A DNA stretch of 64,000 nucleotides, taken from contig NZ_UWOE01000001.1 in assembly GCF_900604355.1 (NCBI RefSeq), positions 2,480,001 to 2,544,000 on the forward strand. The letters run 5' to 3'. Numbering within the stretch: position 1 is the stretch's first letter; the number at the start of each line of letters is the position of its first letter. The notes under the pieces were generated by a model. That model did not search any database and was not told the DNA's origin. It saw nothing but the letters and a program-made list of their open reading frames with translations. The position numbers were made by a program, and so were the translations under genes. The stretch comes from Luxibacter massiliensis. GTDB lineage: Bacteria > Bacillota > Clostridia > Lachnospirales > Lachnospiraceae. Below are positions 8,371-17,120 of this stretch, in pieces.

Positions 8371-9843
8371 CTATTTTTGTATTTTCCTGCACAATTCATA
8401 TAGTGTGGCCACTCCCGCACCCGTGGCTCCCTTTTTCTGAAACTTCCATACCGGAGTATCCACCCAGGCAGTCCCTGCAATATCCATATGAAGCCACGGC
8501 CTCCCCTTTACAAACCTGCGTATAAACAGTCCGGCTGTTATAGTCCCGCAATAGTCAGGCCCCAGATTTTTCAAATCCGCCACTTCACTTTTCAGCATCT
8601 CCTCATGTTCCGGGTAATAGGGAATTCTGGCATACTGTTCTCCAGATTTCTCTGCAGCCGCCTCAAACTCTCTGTATAGCCTGTCGTCATCGCAGAGCAC
8701 TCCGCCTATGGTAAACCCAAATAGATTTACCACTGCACCTGTCAGTGTAGCTATATCTATCACCTGGCTGGCCCCCTCTTTTTCAACAGCATAGGCCACA
8801 GCATCTCCCAGGATAAGCCTGCCCTCTGCATCTGTATTGCATATTTCTACACTTTTCCTGTCATACATGGTAATCACGTCCCCCGGCAGATAGCTGTCCG
8901 GGGAAATGCGGTTCTCACAAATAGGAATCACCCCTGTGACATTTACCCGGACCTGATTCTTAGCCAGAGCATACAGGCACCCGGCTACGGCTGCCCCCCC
9001 TGCCATGTCTCCACGGATACCTGCCATGGATCCAGATGGTTTTAAGCAGTAGCCGCCTGTATCACAGGTGACTCCCTTTCCCACCAGCGCCAGGCATTCC
9101 CCGCCTGGATTTTTAGTATACCGCAAAATGGCCATACAAGGAGAAAAACCGCTGCCCATGCCGACTGTCAAAAGTCCGCCCATGCCCATCTTTTCCAACT
9201 GCTCTTGCTGTAAGACTTCTACCTCTATATCCAGGCCTGCCATCTGCTTTCGGATGGCCTCTGCAAAATCATAGGGCCTCAAGAGATTCCCAGGGTAATT
9301 CACCATATCTCTGGCAAACGCAACACCTTCCGCCACATGGGTTCCCTGCTCTAACACGCTTTGGGCCCAAAAGGGCGCCTCCCCGCCCTTTGCCACACTC
9401 TTAAGCTGTTCCTCTAAAACTGCATCCCCTTCTTTCTTCACATCTAACCCAAGCAGTACAATATCTACATCCCCGCTCTTTTTAACTGGAAATTGCGGCT
9501 GTTCATATCCCCCTAAATAAAGTCCCTGGACAAAATGAGCCAAATTTTCCCCTGTCAGCTTTCCTTCTAGTCCTGAAAGATCCACATAAAACTTTCGCAC
9601 TTTATGCCTGTGCCAAAAAGCTGCCCCACAGGCAGCTGCCTCCATGAGCATTCGTCCTGTTAGCTTTTCCTCCCCAATCCCCACACAGCACTCCTGTACT
9701 CCCCCAGGACATACACGGGGGAAGGTCTGCAAATATTCCCCCTGGAATATGCCCCCCTCCCCGTCATGCAGCTTTTTGGCCGCTTCCCTGGTGAAGAACA
9801 GAACGCCTGCTTTTATATTTGTACCCGCCGCAATTCTGATCAT
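8371..9843 (-). CDS. Leucyl aminopeptidase, M17 family
   Basis: Cytoplasmic two-metal aminopeptidase that removes N-terminal residues from peptides. The catalytic domain carries the M17 signature NTDAEGRLILGDA (near residues 331-343) and the metal/active-site run VGKGVTCDTGGYCLKPSG (near 255-272); YPGNLLRPYDFAEA marks the domain entry. At 490 aa it is of normal family length, with a divergent N-terminal domain. It lies 140 bp ahead of the large transglutaminase-like gene in the same direction and may be cotranscribed. In the family motif VGKGITFDSGG the Phe and Ser are Cys and Thr here (GVTCDTGG), a mild deviation. Confidence 0.93.
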   Translation of the reverse strand: MIRIAAGTNIKAGVLFFTREAAKKLHDGEGGIFQGEYLQTFPRVCPGGVQECCVGIGEEKLTGRMLMEAAACGAAFWHRHKVRKFYVDLSGLEGKLTGENLAHFVQGLYLGGYEQPQFPVKKSGDVDIVLLGLDVKKEGDAVLEEQLKSVAKGGEAPFWAQSVLEQGTHVAEGVAFARDMVNYPGNLLRPYDFAEAIRKQMAGLDIEVEVLQQEQLEKMGMGGLLTVGMGSGFSPCMAILRYTKNPGGECLALVGKGVTCDTGGYCLKPSGSMAGIRGDMAGGAAVAGCLYALAKNQVRVNVTGVIPICENRISPDSYLPGDVITMYDRKSVEICNTDAEGRLILGDAVAYAVEKEGASQVIDIATLTGAVVNLFGFTIGGVLCDDDRLYREFEAAAEKSGEQYARIPYYPEHEEMLKSEVADLKNLGPDYCGTITAGLFIRRFVKGRPWLHMDIAGTAWVDTPVWKFQKKGATGAGVATLYELCRKIQK

Positions 9844-9960
9844 ATTTGTCTCCTCGAATCCTTCCTATAAATTTATGGGTTTCCCTGCACCCTTTACCTA
9901 TCCCCTTTACCGGAAAGATACAGCGTAGGGTATACCTGGAAATATACTGTGCCTGTCATG

Positions 9961-11952
9961 TCAGCTAATCTCTATCATTTCATGCCCTTCAATCAAAGGA
10001 ACAATAAACCGTATATATCCGCCCTCACGGCTAAATTCCAGTTTTTCATCTCTGATTATATTCCTGACAGTGCATATTTCTTTTCCCTCTTCATAAACTT
10101 TAAATTCTGTATTATAAAGGGGAATTACATCCTCCAGTGTATAAATATCCTCAGACCTCTTCTCCGTAATATAATGTAGGATGTGGAGAATATCCCGTTC
10201 TTCCTTTTCCTGGCAGTTTAAAGCAGCCATGATAGTGGACGGGCCTGTATGGGACACGAGTTTATCTTCCAAGAGAATCTCCAATGCATCTTTTACCATG
10301 GCCTTACACCAGGATGCTGCATTCTTCCGGTAACAGCGGAATATAGGATGTGAAAAATAAACTGCCCCATGATATATGGTTGCTGCCGGATACCCTGTTA
10401 TCCCTGAGGATGGGGCGTGCTGATGAGAACAGAATTTCTCCCCTGCCCTGTCAAAATAAGGTTTTATTTTATCCATCAATACCTGCGCATCTTTTGCATC
10501 CACATCTAATCCACGCAGATACATAACGAACTCTTCTTTGGGAAGTTCTTTGCCAATTCTTTCATTGGGCATGACAAACTCACGGTAATATGGGGATTCC
10601 TCTTTATATGTTACACCGTATATACTCTCACTGCCGTCTTTCTTTAAGCAGGATTCATAGGAACCCAGTACCTTGCCTCCACTGGCCAGATATTCCTTTA
10701 AAAGTCCTTCTAATTTTTCATTTCCATAAATACAGTCTGGCAGAATCAGCACTTTGTAGGCAGAAAAATCCATTTCTGTATCAATGATATCAAATTGGTA
10801 ACTCATCTCCTGCAGCATCCGCACAGTCCCAATCAGAGACGGGGAGATGCTTAAGTCATAAGAATCGTCAGGATAGAACTCTTCTGGGTTAAATACTCCA
10901 ATCTCCGTCCTGGCCTTTGCGCCGTGGCAATATGGCTCTTTCTGCTTCACACCCTCATACACACTTCCAATCAAGTCATAGGCTGCTTTAGAAAGCCTCC
11001 CTGAAGGATGCAGCTGATCTCCAATAGAGCATCCCGCCCCCATAGCCAGCATATTATTGCATTCTAATTCTAGGGCAGCTTTATTTTTCAGTGAATGGAA
11101 ATCCCCCCAATATGTATGGAACTTCCCTGTCATGCCGATGATGTCTTTACCCAGCATACGGGCATAGCGGCTGGTGGCCGGGAAATGGTCATACCCCCAT
11201 CCTCCGCTTGGCAGGGATTCCAGCTCCAGATGGCTATAGTCTTTAAAGCTGTTCTTATAGGCCGGGCCAATGTGGGAGCTGTTATAAAATACAGTGGCAT
11301 CCGGGGCCATCCCCTGTATGAAAGCTGTAATTTCCTCCTTAAACTTATCCAGCATTTGTCCTGCATATTTCAGTCTCTGAGATTTACTTTCTACGTCCAT
11401 GCCCAGCTCCTCCATCTTAGCTGTACACTGAGGGCACTTACAGTCCACATGGAAAAGTATATCAATAAAAATACCATCCACATTTTCGGGGCCTGCCACC
11501 TCTATCATATCCTCCAGATGTTCCTTGAAAAACTGGCGGTAGCCGCTGTTTAGGCAGATTGTATTGTAAAAATGAGGGGCCGGTACATGCTGGGTGTCTA
11601 TATATTCCCCATTTTCATCCAAGGACAGCCATTCTGGATGCTCCCTCATAATCCTTCCATCCCACTGTGCTGTCGTGTAAATCGGAACACGGATCCCCCT
11701 TTTATGGCAGGCCTTTATCTGCTCCAGCAGAAGATTATGGTTCTTCAGCCCTGGATGGATCAATTCAGGGAATTTTCTGGATGGGTAATACAGCCATCCG
11801 TGGTGGCACCTTCCAAAGCATGTGATAGAATTGACATTTGCCTTGGCAAGGGTATTACCGAATTCCTCCATATTAAATTCCTTCCCAATTTCAGGAATAT
11901 ACTCGCTAGTATGAAAGTCTAAATGAACCTGACGGTATGAAATAGATGACAT
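9961..11952 (-). CDS. Putative glycoside hydrolase (GHL6-like) with trimerisation-like domain
   Basis: A 663-aa soluble protein. The N-terminal ~330 residues form an alpha-amylase-like barrel of the hypothetical glycosyl hydrolase 6 type: YRQVHLDFHTSEYIP at the start, GWLYYPSRKFPELHP-like region, YTTAQWDGRIMREHPEWLS, and VDGIFIDILFHVDCKCPQC, whose Asp/Glu residues are candidate catalytic acids. The middle (about 350-570) resembles the beta-galactosidase trimerisation (glutamine-amidotransferase-like) domain, as in KVLILPDCIYGNEKLEGLLK. It is the last gene of an operon after a sugar-binding protein and two permeases (24 bp gap), so it probably acts on the imported sugar in the cytoplasm. The substrate is not identifiable. 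Confidence 0.75.
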   Translation of the reverse strand: MSSISYRQVHLDFHTSEYIPEIGKEFNMEEFGNTLAKANVNSITCFGRCHHGWLYYPSRKFPELIHPGLKNHNLLLEQIKACHKRGIRVPIYTTAQWDGRIMREHPEWLSLDENGEYIDTQHVPAPHFYNTICLNSGYRQFFKEHLEDMIEVAGPENVDGIFIDILFHVDCKCPQCTAKMEELGMDVESKSQRLKYAGQMLDKFKEEITAFIQGMAPDATVFYNSSHIGPAYKNSFKDYSHLELESLPSGGWGYDHFPATSRYARMLGKDIIGMTGKFHTYWGDFHSLKNKAALELECNNMLAMGAGCSIGDQLHPSGRLSKAAYDLIGSVYEGVKQKEPYCHGAKARTEIGVFNPEEFYPDDSYDLSISPSLIGTVRMLQEMSYQFDIIDTEMDFSAYKVLILPDCIYGNEKLEGLLKEYLASGGKVLGSYESCLKKDGSESIYGVTYKEESPYYREFVMPNERIGKELPKEEFVMYLRGLDVDAKDAQVLMDKIKPYFDRAGEKFCSHQHAPSSGITGYPAATIYHGAVYFSHPIFRCYRKNAASWCKAMVKDALEILLEDKLVSHTGPSTIMAALNCQEKEERDILHILHYITEKRSEDIYTLEDVIPLYNTEFKVYEEGKEICTVRNIIRDEKLEFSREGGYIRFIVPLIEGHEMIEIS

Positions 11953-11975
11953 TTTATTTCTCCTTTACGTTGTTT

Positions 11976-12821
11976 TTACTCTTTCACTGCGCCTGCTGCC
12001 AGGCCGCCCTCTACCTTCTCCTGGAAAAGCAGGTACATGACAAGGGGTACTGCAACTGTAATGACTATGGCGGCCATCAGCGGGCCATAGTCGCTCCCCC
12101 TCTCGCCGTTGAAATTCAAAAGTCCCAGCGCTATGGGTTTAAGGTCTTTATCATTGATAAATAACAGAGGGAACAGGATATTGTTCCACGCGCTCAAAAA
12201 ATTAAAGATAGAAATGGTTGAGATAGCCGGCACACACAATGGCAGCATTACTTTTCTGTAAATCTGAAAATATGTGGCGCCATCAATCAGAGCCGCCTCC
12301 TCCAGGGAGTGGTTCACACCCCGCATAAAATTGCTCATGACCATAATACTGAAGGGCAGGCTGAAGGCAACATAAATTAACACTAATGCAGGAATATTAT
12401 TTTTTAAATCCAGGGTACCAATAATATAAGAAACCGGAACTAATACTGTGTGCATAGGCACCATCATACCCAGCATAAAAAACAGCATGAGGAATTTATT
12501 GCCCCGGAATTGGAATCTGGACAGGACATATGCCGCCATAGAGGAGACAATGGCCAGGCCGATGACTGTGGCGCCTGCCTGTATAATACTGTTAATAAAA
12601 TATCTGCTCATGTTGGCGGCCTGCCATGCTTCTATATAATTGCCCCACTGGAATACTGCCGGAAGGGAGAATGGTTTTGCAAAAATCTCTGTCTTTGTCT
12701 TGACGGATGAAAGCAGCGTAAAGACCATAGGCATCGCAAATACAAATGCCATACAGAGTAAAAACACATATTTTACTATCCCCCCAACTGGAGAATGTTT
12801 TATTTTGGCTGTTTTATTCAT
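11976..12821 (-). CDS. Sugar ABC transporter permease, MalG type
   Basis: Inner-membrane permease of a CUT1 sugar importer, with six predicted membrane segments. The cytoplasmic EAA loop that contacts the ATPase reads EEAALIDGATYFQIYRKVML. The start at 12821 is preferred because AAAGGTGA lies six bases upstream; an in-frame GTG at 12830 falls in that site. At 281 aa it is a usual length. The partner permease ends 20 bp upstream. No ATPase gene is present here; such systems commonly share a MsmK-type ATPase encoded elsewhere. Confidence 0.93.
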   Translation of the reverse strand: MNKTAKIKHSPVGGIVKYVFLLCMAFVFAMPMVFTLLSSVKTKTEIFAKPFSLPAVFQWGNYIEAWQAANMSRYFINSIIQAGATVIGLAIVSSMAAYVLSRFQFRGNKFLMLFFMLGMMVPMHTVLVPVSYIIGTLDLKNNIPALVLIYVAFSLPFSIMVMSNFMRGVNHSLEEAALIDGATYFQIYRKVMLPLCVPAISTISIFNFLSAWNNILFPLLFINDKDLKPIALGLLNFNGERGSDYGPLMAAIVITVAVPLVMYLLFQEKVEGGLAAGAVKE

Positions 12822-12840
12822 AATCTTCACCTTTCCTTAC

Positions 12841-13728
12841 TTACTGGTCATTCTTCCTGCTGGTCAGCTTATTACTGAGCAGGGTGCCTGCGAGACAGAT
12901 AATCATAATAATAATACCAATGGCACTTCCCAGGCCGTAATGGCTATATTTAAATGCTTCATTGTACATCAGTGTCGTAGGCAGGTTCGTCAGGCCATTA
13001 GGCCCTCCTCCTGTCATGGCAAATACAAGGTCGAATACTTTCACAGACCCGATAATGTCCATCAGGATACACATTGCGATTGTTGGTTTGAGCATAGGGA
13101 CTGTAATCTGGAAAAAGCACTGCAGTTTATTTGCCCCGTCAATCGCCGCCGCTTCATATACATCATCGGAAATAGTCGTCAGGCCTGCCAGCAGTATGAC
13201 CATATAATAACCCACACCGGCCCATATATTTACAAATACAATCGTATTCATTGCCGTGGATGGATTCACAAGCCATGCCTGGGCGATCCCCCCAAGGCCA
13301 ATAACCTCCAAAAATGAATTAAATACGCCTGTAGGCATGAACACGAAATACCACATCAGTCCGACTGCTGTCAGGGGAAACACTGTGGGTACAAAGAACA
13401 GCGCCTTAAACACGCGGTACCCCTTACACTTCGTGTTGATCACTGCCGCCATGACCAGGGCCACAGGTGTATGGAATAGTACACTGAACACAACCATTTT
13501 AAACATATTCTTTAATGAGAGGATAAAATCTGCATTTTTAAAGGCATCTGTATAATTTTTCAGGCCTACAAACTGGAGGGCCGATCCACCTATGCCATTC
13601 CATTCCATAAAGGAAAAGAACACAGCGCCAATAAGAGGCAGTATCTGGAATAAAATATAGATCAATAAAGCCGGGAGCACAAACAGCGCCAAAGTCAGCC
13701 TCATTTTATTATTTTTCACCTTAATCAT
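12841..13728 (-). CDS. Sugar ABC transporter permease, MalF type
   Basis: First permease of the CUT1 importer; 295 aa with about six membrane segments, the first at residues 11-33. The EAA loop reads YEAAAIDGANKLQCFFQITV. It pairs with the MalG-type permease just downstream and receives substrate from the lipoprotein encoded upstream. A hairpin between the binding-protein gene and this one probably lowers permease expression relative to the binding protein. Confidence 0.93.
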   Translation of the reverse strand: MIKVKNNKMRLTLALFVLPALLIYILFQILPLIGAVFFSFMEWNGIGGSALQFVGLKNYTDAFKNADFILSLKNMFKMVVFSVLFHTPVALVMAAVINTKCKGYRVFKALFFVPTVFPLTAVGLMWYFVFMPTGVFNSFLEVIGLGGIAQAWLVNPSTAMNTIVFVNIWAGVGYYMVILLAGLTTISDDVYEAAAIDGANKLQCFFQITVPMLKPTIAMCILMDIIGSVKVFDLVFAMTGGGPNGLTNLPTTLMYNEAFKYSHYGLGSAIGIIIMIICLAGTLLSNKLTSRKNDQ

Positions 13729-13842
13729 AGTTTTACATATCCTTCCTGTTTATGTAACTTTCATTGATTCTTTCCGGGTCTTTCTCTTCAAAGGACTCCC
13801 GGCCGGCATCAGGCCATGGCGGCCTAAGAGCGCCATTTCCTG

Positions 13843-13880
13843 AAAAAACTGCCGGAGACAGTATCCCCGGCAGCTTTTTT
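13843..13880 (-). terminator. Hairpin after the sugar-binding protein gene
   Basis: CTGCCGGAGA (13849-13858) pairs with TCCCCGGCAG (13864-13873), flanked by an A-run on one side and a T-run on the other. On the minus strand it lies just after the binding-protein stop and ahead of the permeases, suggesting partial termination or 3'-end protection. Confidence 0.7.
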
Positions 13881-15207
13881 ATTCTGCGTTATCTATTTCC
13901 GCCTGAATCTCTTTCGCCGCATCCTCCGCAGATGTCCCAGTAAACATACTTACGATAGAATTCCTTGTCCTGTCCTGCATAGATGTGAGAGGGTCAAAAT
14001 CAAATACATCAACGCCGATACCTGTGGATGTTCCTCCCAGCTCCATATTATCAATAAACAGAGGCTCACATTTACTTTCGTCAAGTTCAATATCTGTCCT
14101 GGGAATCAGGAATGCACATTCCTCCGCAAATCGTTTTGCAGCATCTTTATCTGTCAGCATTTTCACAAGTTCAATTGTAAGATCCAACTCCTCACCTTCC
14201 AGCTTGCCGCTGATCATGTATGGACTGAGTGTCTGCATATCTTCATTCTTGAACTCTGGCTTTTCTTCAAAGTAGGGGAATTTAGCAACCTTGATACTGT
14301 CTTTCACCGGTGTCTCTGCGGGATCTGTAAATGTACTGATATTCCAGGGCCCAGTGATCACCATAGCGGCCTCCCCATTCTGGAACTGGCTCATTGCTAT
14401 ATTGTCCTGGATGCCTGCAGCGCTTTCGTCAAAAGCCCCTGCATCAATTAGATCTTTGACATACTGCAGCGTCTCAACCACTTCCGGATCCGTCCATTTC
14501 ATATCCCTGCTGCCTAATTCCTTTGCCGCTTCTGTGCCGACCCATTTATAGAAAATCTGGTCGTGCAGGTGGCCTGCCATATACGTTGTCTGTGCTCCCA
14601 TGGCAATGGGGGTAACTCCTGAATCTTTCAGCTTCTTTATTGCTTCCAAAAATTCTGTCCATGTCTCTGGGAACGTGTCTATGCCTGCGTCCTTAAACAG
14701 ATCTTCGTTGTAATACACTCCAATCAGGCCAGATTCCATGGGGATCGCGTATGTGCCTTCCTGCCCTGGGACCTGATAATAAGAAAGTGCCCCCTCTGTG
14801 AAGCCGCTGCCCCACTGTTCATCCTCATCCAGATATGGCTGGACATTTAAAAGCAGTCCGTTGTCAATGTATTCTGACAGGTTTGCCACTCCCTGGATAC
14901 GGAAGATATTTGCCATATCCCCGGACGCAATATCTGTGGAGAGAATATTGTTGAATGCAGACTCATCACTCTGTGAATCGTCAATGATTGTCACTTCTGG
15001 ATGTTTCTCCTTAAACTCATCTAAAATATCATTGTAAATATCTACCTGGGGGGACGTGCCCGCCATCCTTGTCAAAAGGCGGATAGTTACTTTGCCCTCC
15101 CCGCCTCCGCCGCTGCCCTTATCTCCTCCAGATGAGCCGCAGCCTGCAAGCAGCCCTGCGCACATAAGCCCTGCAAGGCCCAATGCGATTAATCTCTTTA
15201 ATTTCAT
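13879..15207 (-). CDS. Sugar-binding lipoprotein of an ABC transporter
   Basis: Extracellular substrate-binding protein (442 aa) anchored by a lipid-modified Cys: the signal peptide MKLKRLIALGLAGLMCAGLL is followed by the lipobox AGC and a Gly/Ser-rich linker. The mature part has the CUT1/SBP_bac_1 pattern, such as KVTIRLLTRMAGTSPQVDIY, AIPMESGLIGVYYNEDLFKD and GEAAMVITGPWNIS. The start at 15207 follows AAAGGAGG; an in-frame codon at 15258 is upstream of it. It is first in the operon with two permeases and a glycosidase, and is divergent from a YesM/AraC-type pair that probably controls it. The sugar is unknown. Confidence 0.95.
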   Translation of the reverse strand: MKLKRLIALGLAGLMCAGLLAGCGSSGGDKGSGGGGEGKVTIRLLTRMAGTSPQVDIYNDILDEFKEKHPEVTIIDDSQSDESAFNNILSTDIASGDMANIFRIQGVANLSEYIDNGLLLNVQPYLDEDEQWGSGFTEGALSYYQVPGQEGTYAIPMESGLIGVYYNEDLFKDAGIDTFPETWTEFLEAIKKLKDSGVTPIAMGAQTTYMAGHLHDQIFYKWVGTEAAKELGSRDMKWTDPEVVETLQYVKDLIDAGAFDESAAGIQDNIAMSQFQNGEAAMVITGPWNISTFTDPAETPVKDSIKVAKFPYFEEKPEFKNEDMQTLSPYMISGKLEGEELDLTIELVKMLTDKDAAKRFAEECAFLIPRTDIELDESKCEPLFIDNMELGGTSTGIGVDVFDFDPLTSMQDRTRNSIVSMFTGTSAEDAAKEIQAEIDNAE

Positions 15208-15259
15208 AATTTTCCTCCTTTTCTCTCTGTCAACACAGCATGTTTGCTTTTCTGACATT

Positions 15260-15287
15260 AATATACCGTAATTTTTCCAGATTCCAA
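15260..15287 (-). promoter_or_regulatory. Likely promoter of the sugar-use operon
   Basis: On the minus strand TTGGAA (15287-15282) and TATATT (15265-15260) are separated by 16 bp, about 53 bp ahead of the binding-protein start. The less-than-perfect -35 fits a promoter that needs the AraC-type activator encoded next door. Confidence 0.5.
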
Positions 15288-15404
15288 ATGGTCATTTTCT
15301 AGTTTTTTTGTATATTTCCCACATAACTTATCTCTGTATACCTCTGCCTCGTAGACATTCTTTTCAGATTCATATAAACTAAGTTGCAAAGGAGGCAGAC
15401 ACTT

Positions 15405-17120
15405 ATGAGACATACAAACACAAGCCTTTCTATCCGGACAAAAATTTTCCGGAGCATGACTTTGACAACTACCGGCCTTATGCTTTTACTGACGGCCGCC
15501 ACATCCCTTATGTATTACAGCTATTTCCTGAAAAGTACTTCTGATTCTTCACTGGCACAACTTGATTATATTGCCGGCCAGCTCAATTATTACATGGATT
15601 CTGTGTCAAATTACTCCCTGTCACTCATAACAGACGACACTATCCAGAAGGGCCTAAAGAAATATAAAGACGCACCGTCGCAGTTTTCTGCCACGGACGA
15701 GATGCAGATGAAAAACAGCATCAACCATACGATACAGTCTACCCCATTCATTTATTCTGTGACTTTTTATTCAGGAAACCACAATCGGGTTGCCACCACA
15801 GAATATTATGCCTCCACATATATGGCAGACGTGCCTGCTTCTGAGGATGGCGTGTGGTTTCTCCAGCAGAAGCGTTCCAATATAGATAAAAATTTAACCC
15901 TGTATACTTTATCCATGATTCAGCCTGTATACAGTATCGCCACAGGCAGCTTAGTCGGATTTATTGAAATCTCCATTCCTGAAAGTACAATTTCTGATAT
16001 CTATGCAGATAATACAGACCAAAACCACCATATCTATGTGACTGATAAACATGGGATAGTAAAAAGTACGGATGAGAGCCTGGACATAGAATCTGTCTAT
16101 GGCGATTTCACTACAGAGGTAAGAGATATTTCCATCAAAAATATTACGTTTACCAGATACCTTCCAAGACTTGACTGGTACATAATAAACAGCGTTTCTT
16201 TTGCAACTTTTTTCTTTCCTTTGATGCAAATTTTAATGTTGTGTTTATTGGCAGCAATATTTTGCGCAGGAATTTGTTTTGTTATATCCAGAAAGCTTTC
16301 CAGGACAATTACTTTCCCGCTGTATAGCCTGATCGACCATACACAGAAAATTAAACAGGGGGACTGGTCTACCATTGATGTCCGCTGCAATGACCGGGAT
16401 ATTGCACTTCTCTTCTCAGAGTTTAACGCCATGATCCAGGCCCAGGAGCAGTTAAAGGACAACCTGCTGGAGACTACAAAGCTAAAAAACCAGATTTCCT
16501 TAGATCTGATCCAGCAGCAGGTAAAACCACATTTTTTATACAATACACTGGACAATATCTGTTCTCTGGCTGAACTGGACGAAAAGCAGACACTGATAGA
16601 TATTGTCATGAGCCTTTCTACCTTCTACAGAGTAGGGTTAAGCAGCGGGAAATTCCACGTTACAATCAAGGATGAGCTGGAAATTACAACTGCATATCTC
16701 CATATTATGCAGATCCGGTATTTCCATAAATTTGACTATACCATCCACTGCCCCGACCCTCTGAAGAAATACTCCTGCATCAAGCTTCTTCTTCAGCCTA
16801 TTGTAGAGAATAGTATTTACCATGGCATTAAGGAATTAGATGCCCGGGGGCATCTGGAGATTAAAGTCTTAGACCAGGGTGAAAACCTCGCTATTACTGT
16901 CCAGGATAACGGCGTAGGCTTCACCCAGGAAGCATACGAGAAAATATGGGAATGCAGCAGCCATTTTGGTATACGGAACATACACCAGCGAATTCAGTTA
17001 TACTATGGCGAAGATTATGGGCTTACTATGGCCAACCGTCCAGAGGGCGGCTGTACCACAACCATTACTATACCTAAAAAGGAGGGGACAGATCATGCAG
17101 ACAACACTACTGATTGCTGA
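15405..17120 (+). CDS. Sensor histidine kinase, YesM type
   Basis: Membrane sensor kinase of 571 aa. Membrane segments near residues 25-47 and 265-290 flank a large extracellular sensor; a HAMP segment follows (ISRKLSRTITFPLYSLIDHT); the His_kinase domain has the phospho-accepting His near 376 in QQQVKPHFLYNTLDNICS; the HATPase domain has VENSIYHGI, VQDNGVGF and FGIRNIHQRI. The ATG at 15405 is chosen because AAAGGAGG precedes it by eight bases. It overlaps the next gene by 26 bases. YesM-type kinases usually sense carbohydrates with help from a binding protein; the divergent sugar operon is the likely target. Confidence 0.95.
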   Translation: MRHTNTSLSIRTKIFRSMTLTTTGLMLLLTAATSLMYYSYFLKSTSDSSLAQLDYIAGQLNYYMDSVSNYSLSLITDDTIQKGLKKYKDAPSQFSATDEMQMKNSINHTIQSTPFIYSVTFYSGNHNRVATTEYYASTYMADVPASEDGVWFLQQKRSNIDKNLTLYTLSMIQPVYSIATGSLVGFIEISIPESTISDIYADNTDQNHHIYVTDKHGIVKSTDESLDIESVYGDFTTEVRDISIKNITFTRYLPRLDWYIINSVSFATFFFPLMQILMLCLLAAIFCAGICFVISRKLSRTITFPLYSLIDHTQKIKQGDWSTIDVRCNDRDIALLFSEFNAMIQAQEQLKDNLLETTKLKNQISLDLIQQQVKPHFLYNTLDNICSLAELDEKQTLIDIVMSLSTFYRVGLSSGKFHVTIKDELEITTAYLHIMQIRYFHKFDYTIHCPDPLKKYSCIKLLLQPIVENSIYHGIKELDARGHLEIKVLDQGENLAITVQDNGVGFTQEAYEKIWECSSHFGIRNIHQRIQLYYGEDYGLTMANRPEGGCTTTITIPKKEGTDHADNTTDC